A DNA stretch of 64,000 bases from Aotearoamyces nothofagi (taxonomy: Eukaryota > Ascomycota > Leotiomycetes > Leotiales > Tympanidaceae). Positions 57,559 to 64,000 of the stretch are shown piece by piece (within the stretch, counting starts at the first letter, position 1; the number at the start of each line of letters is the position of its first letter). The stretch lies in assembly GCA_015345905.1 (NCBI GenBank), contig JADDTR010000001.1:558001-622000 (forward strand), read 5' to 3'. The notes below the pieces were generated by a model. The model had not been told where the DNA came from. It did not search any database and was given only the letters and a program-made list of their open reading frames with translations. A program made the position numbers and the translations under genes.

Positions 57559-60500
57559 CTTAGGGACCTGCCAGCCACAGCATATTCTGTACTGTACAGC
57601 ACTGTACCGTACTGTGCGGTACCTTCCTTGCTGTGCTGGCTGTGCTTGCTGTGCTTGCTTGCCTTCCTTACCCTACCTGGCGTGCCTGGCCTAACCACTG
57701 TGCCGCGGGTGCGTCACACGCAGCTAAACCCTTAGTCAAGCACCCAGCACCCAGCTCCCAGCTCCCAGCTCCCAGCTCCCAGCACCCGGCATCCCTCCAG
57801 CACCCCCAAATGCCACCTGCTTTACGAGAATCCCATGCTCTTGCCGCGCGCCTTTTCAGATCCGATTGTCCCTTTGTCGCACGTCAACTAAGGCAGCTAG
57901 CTACCTAGCTCCCTAGCTCCCTACCTAGCTGGCTACAGGCAGGCTCACTACCACGCGCGGTCACGTGCCCTGCCCTTCTGCCTTGCCTGGGTATCGCTAC
58001 ACATGCAGACATGGAGATACAACAACACACAAAGACAGAGACAGAGGCAAAGATAGGCCCTGCATGGCCTGGCCTGGCTACATCGTTGCTGTATGCTCGG
58101 AAATGTCAGTGGCGCGAGTGGCAATATCACACGTCACTTTTCCTGTGCTCTGCCCCAGTGCAAAAGACAGGAATCGAGAAGACCGATCCCAGCATCCTAT
58201 TTGCGTTCTCGACCTTTTCTCAAGCTCCCACATTCACAGGCGGGATTTCGGCGCGTGGTAGGGTCATGGTGAAGTCTTTCCGTGAGAGAATAGCCCCGTT
58301 CGGGACTTTTCTGACAGGTAGTGAGTGCAGTGCAGTGCACATGCCCACATGGCGGCCAGTCTCAGCAATACGGGCAGGACATCGCTGAGATGGACCAGCA
58401 TCAGGGCTTCCTTGAGGAAAGGATGCATCTTCTTCCATCCAACCCTATCTGAATGGTTCATGTGTGCATCGTTCGAACACGGCATCAGAGGCCTGGGCTC
58501 GCATTCTCTGCGGGGGAGAGGAATGGCTGGCTGCTCGTGGCTTGCTGCAGCTGTACGAGGTATGTCATCTCTCTCTCCCGTCGAGAGTCCCGACGCACTC
58601 GCCAGAACAGCCTCTACCCGACACTCGTAACCCTGGATTGGAAGACACTATTCCGTGCAATGTATGATATACCGTACATTTCGAGAGAGTTGCATTGTCA
58701 TTGGCTTGTTCCGGCTCAACGGCTGGCGACTCGATGACGACTCGGTCTGTATATTACGCGTACACCGTGCGGAACTCGGGAGATGAGATAAGATGAGATA
58801 ATCATGGATGCCTCGAAGAGCGCACCAACAGTGCTGCAATCGTGGAGATGCTCAAACACCACCGAGCATGGCAAGTTATGAGGTTCTGCACACTTACATT
58901 ACTACTCGTGCATTGTTACTGCAGCTGGAATAATAGTATAAGACAAGGAGTAGGTACTCGTGGTACTGTGCTGTAGCATGCAGTGCTGCGGGTGGAAAAG
59001 TCTCTATCCGCCTGGTCAGCAGCCTTATGTGAGACCTGTGGGCGGTCGAAGGCAAATCCTTGTAGGATATATTACAGGCCGACAGTACGCTGATGCAAGC
59101 TGATGCAACCATGCAAGGAAGGAGGAGTAAGGGAGTATGTACCGCACAGTCCATGACCCGGCAAGACGTCGGAACGGATGGCTTCCCCTTGTATCCATCC
59201 ATGCTTCATATGTACATACAGTACAGTACTGTATATTGTACAGTAGTGGACCTGTCACTCCGTACGTCCATGTGGCTAAAATACTATACACACGGTAGAG
59301 TGAAAGGGACATAGAAGGCAGGAAGGATCGACAGCCACAGCGAAGACCCAGCCAACCCAGCCAACCCAGCGTTGATCTCGGGGATAAAGTTTAGTTTGTC
59401 CGAGTAGAGATGGGCAGGCAGTATCACAGTATGTATCAATTCATCGTCATCAATATTCCCGCACGCTGGTCACCGACCCATCTCTCTTGTGCTCTCGTCG
59501 CATACTGTGTGCTCAGCACCGCGTCCGTAGGTAGGCCCCTGACTCATTGGAAAGTCGTCTTCATCCAACATCGGCAGTTGGGTGGCCTGCCGGTTACTGG
59601 TATCCTGAACTGATACATCCATCATACAGGTCTGCCCTCCCACATTACGTGTTTCTTCCGGCCGATGTCCGGCACGGCCATGCGTACATATCAAAGTAGA
59701 GTGAGTACGAGCATCAAAACCAGTATCGATACGACACAGCGGAGATTGTTCTCATTCGCAAGGGTTGAATCATCGAACATCGGATGCATGGCATCCCAAC
59801 ACCCTGTAAATTCCGTCCGCCTTCGTCTTTTTTTCCCTCTTCTTTCCTTGCCTCACAGTCCTTCTGCGGAGTGTGTATGCGACGAGCGAACCGAGGTCCA
59901 GGCAGAGGAAAATTCTTCGTGTTGCGGGAGGATTAGCGGTGCTGATGATGCTGATCCTATCGGACGACTCTCCATTTTCGGATTTGTACAGGTAAATGAT
60001 ACATGTACGGATAATTTACGAAGGTATACGCAGGTATACGAGGTACAGTACATTATTCAGCGCTCTTGCTCAGCTCAGTCTGGTGATCGTATGCGTCACC
60101 GTCAAGGATTTTTGCTGCAATGTACTCGCGTTCTGTATAGGACATTTATGCTTGCTGTGCTTTTCTGTGCGGTCCAAGTCAAGTACCTAGCTGTACAAGT
60201 ATTGTACTGTACAACGCATCGAGCGCAGCTCCATACATACGTGCTCCGTGCATGATATGGGGTCGGAAGGACAGTACGGCGCGTCTTTTGATTTGTGACG
60301 AGGTTCTTGCCCAGCGAGGAAAAGAAGCCCAGCAGTTCTCCGCCGGAGACCCGCGGAGTCCTCGCGAAACGCCTGCTGGGCAATTTCTCATATTTCCCAT
60401 ATCAAGCAATTCCAGGCCGTACAGGGTCCGACCCTCGGATGCTGCGACACCCCCCTCTCCCTTGCCAGGACCGACGAGCATGGAGAATGAAGGACACTGC

Positions 60501-61243
60501 AGCTATTTGGCGGGCTTTGGCGGACTGGTTCCCAAGACATGATGGGTGCAGGAGAGGCGCACAGAGGACAGGCATTGCTGTTGTGATGGGATCGAGCGGG
60601 TTCGTTCCAGCTTTCCAGGGCTGTATGTACGTTGTATGTACAGCACAGTATGTATGCGTGTACGGAAGTACAGTATACATGGTAGGCTATAGGTCACATG
60701 TTACGTTACAGGCTGTATTTACTGTATACTGAACTGCACTGTACTGTACTGGCTACGGGCTCCGGGCTACGGGCTGTCTACAGGGGACTAGGGGCCCACG
60801 ACAGGCCTGCATTGCCTGCGTAGTGTACATACTGTCGCTGGCTGCTGCACCTACAGTACCCTACAGCACCCTACAGCACCCTGCAGTGAGTGCCCTACAG
60901 CGCCCTACAGCACCCTACTACAGCACCTTACAGCACCCTACTCTACCCTACACTACCCTGCCCTGCCCTGCCCTGCGCTACCGGACGCTACAGGACGCTA
61001 CAGTACCCAACAGCACCCGTACACACACACCTACAGCACTAATGTACGCCCCGCCATCCTTGTGTACAGTACTCCATAATGATCTGGATTTCCACGTGCC
61101 CGGCATGTCTGCACAGGACAAATGCCTGTCACGAACTTCTATACTGTACAACACGGTGACATCCTGTGGTACCACCGCACAGTTCGTGCCACCGCACATT
61201 ACAGGACGTACTGTAAGGCCATGTACAGTACCTACCTAACCGT

Positions 61244-61320
61244 CCCATCTCCCATCTCCCATCTCCCATCTCCCATCTCCCATCTCCCATCTCCCATCTC
61301 CCATCTCCCATCTCCCATCT
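61244..61320 (+). repeat. 7-bp tandem repeat CCCATCT x11
   Basis: Eleven perfect copies (77 bp). The array ends exactly where the GC-rich repeat desert gives way to AT-rich sequence. Perfect identity implies recent expansion. Confidence 0.9.
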
Positions 61321-61330
61321 CCTATCTTCT

Positions 61331-62408
61331 ATCTAATCTAGCTATTCAATATTGAAATTTGGTATATTGAAATAGATATATAGTTATCGAATCAAGATCT
61401 TTATTAAAGTCAATATGAAACTATATTATCAAAGTTGAATTCTTTTTAGCCTTCTCTATACCTTATAGACAGTTGATAACTGTTGTTAATATTCAGACTG
61501 TACAGTATATGATATATAATTATACCAGATATATCAAATATGTTAATACAATTAAATATAAAAGAGACTTGATATAATAAGTATTCAAAGAGAGATAATT
61601 AAAATAAAAAGAATCTGACTTTGTAATAACATAGTATTTATAGAAAAATCAATTGCAATATATGAATTATTACTACATTATGAAGATAATAGAGCTATAA
61701 TTGTATACATCTGTATATCTAGACTTTGGACAGTATAAATGAAAAGAGGTAGGCGTCATGACTTATACTAGTTGCTATACATATCTCGAATCAGCAATAG
61801 ATAAAATGGATAAACAAAACAACTTAATATTCCAATGATTACCTCGATTTGTCCATTGCGCTATGCAGAGCCCTGTCATCTCATAGCAAGGCCACTACTA
61901 CCTAGATATAACCTGCCAGTCACGATTAGAATCACGGAGCCAAAACGGCTGCTACAGGAACTGACCCAACGACTGGCAGAACGATGTTTTCGGGATTGAT
62001 GTGAACCGTGTTCATTCACGCGACTGACACTATTCCGCCATCAAAATCGAGTTGTGACTGGACGGATACTCCCATCTTTTATTAACCTAATAGCTAGTTA
62101 CAAGCAATCTATTTCTGTGATTCTGTTAAAAGCCGCTGATAGTTAAAAAGATAGACCAGCTCGTCGAGGTAAACAAAATGTTGCCTCTAGAAGGGTTATC
62201 TATAGATGTGAGGCCCCAGCCCGATTTCTAAGTTATGACAGTATAGGAAAGCGACTTTTAAAATTACCAGGAGCCGCCTCGAGGCACAACCAGCCAAATC
62301 AAGTAATTTAACCCCCCTTCGATTAATATGAACGCCATAACGACCGGTATGAAATGCTGACAGCTCGTTTGGTTGTACGTAATCAGTTACCTCTAGGGAA
62401 CTGCGTCT
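61331..62408. other. AT-rich spacer next to DBP2
   Basis: 61331-61860 is strongly AT-rich with no open frame of note; base composition changes abruptly at 61320. 61860-62408 is of mixed composition and holds the DBP2 3' UTR on the minus strand. I could pair no terminal repeats. Confidence 0.5.

Positions 62409-64000
<1,592 letters not shown>

Larger units (their letters stand above)
48600..61330. other. 12.7-kb desert of short tandem repeats without supportable genes
   Basis: Nearly every few hundred bases contain a different short array with units of 3-14 bp. These include ACAGGAGGG, GGTTCGAC, GGGCA, GAGCAGGA, GGCGCGAG, GCGCA, ATGA, GTGCAGAT, GTAGCCT, GCTGCTC, TTCACGC, GGGACG, AACTACAG, ATCAT, TACTG, ACTGC and CCCATCT. 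Between them the same words (TACTGTAC, CCTAGG, GGCAGG) recur without period. The open frames here, up to 417 codons around 49716-50969, are Arg/Gly/Ala-rich shadows of the repeats in several frames at once and match no family. The first part next to 48600 must contain the con7 promoter and probably its first exon. I find no tRNA, rRNA or transposase. Confidence 0.6.

Overview
The window looks like nuclear DNA of a filamentous ascomycete (Pezizomycotina). A Leotiomycetes/Helotiales-type fungus is my best guess, but no single marker settles the order. The reasons are: genes broken by short GT..AG introns (mostly 47-115 nt) with CTAAC/CTGAC-like branch sites; a Con7-type C2H2 regulator, which is specific to filamentous fungi; a membrane GT90/CAP10 glycosyltransferase; and fungal-type GDH2, BNA5, TYR1, NIP1, AAR2 and DBP2 proteins. 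Two single-N joins near 1.0 and 2.36 kb are each flanked by an exact duplicate, so this is a draft assembly.

Layout. 0-10 kb: MED10, an SDR oxidoreductase whose first exon is duplicated by an assembly join, a two-exon LRRC40-like leucine-rich-repeat protein, and an unrecognised coiled-coil protein. 10-22 kb: RPL13, a GT90 glycosyltransferase, and a six-exon NAD-glutamate dehydrogenase on the minus strand. 22-26 kb: gene-poor and repeat-rich. 26-31 kb: kynureninase, AAR2 and RPS14. 31-35 kb: prephenate dehydrogenase (TYR1), a TA-flanked inverted-repeat element (MITE) and a small conserved-looking protein. 35-45 kb: eIF3c, RPL7 (with a box C/D snoRNA in its second intron), ISA2, RPS16 and the ESCRT-II subunit SNF8. 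46.6-48.6 kb: con7. 48.6-61.3 kb: about 12.7 kb of short tandem repeats with no supportable gene. 61.3-62.4 kb: AT-rich spacer. 62.4-64 kb: the 3' part of DBP2, running off the right edge.

The gene content is mostly housekeeping. Translation is over-represented (RPL13, RPS14, eIF3c, RPL7, RPS16, a snoRNA, DBP2). The rest covers nitrogen, aromatic amino acid and NAD metabolism (GDH2, TYR1, BNA5), Fe-S maturation (ISA2), splicing (AAR2), transcription (MED10, Con7) and endosomal sorting (SNF8). These genes do not form a dedicated cluster.

I did not find a new multi-gene system. The most informative non-textbook items are the intronic snoRNA with a 14-nt rRNA complementarity, the late 428-nt DBP2 intron, the MITE, the simple-repeat desert with a run of G-tracts, and the two assembly-made duplications.
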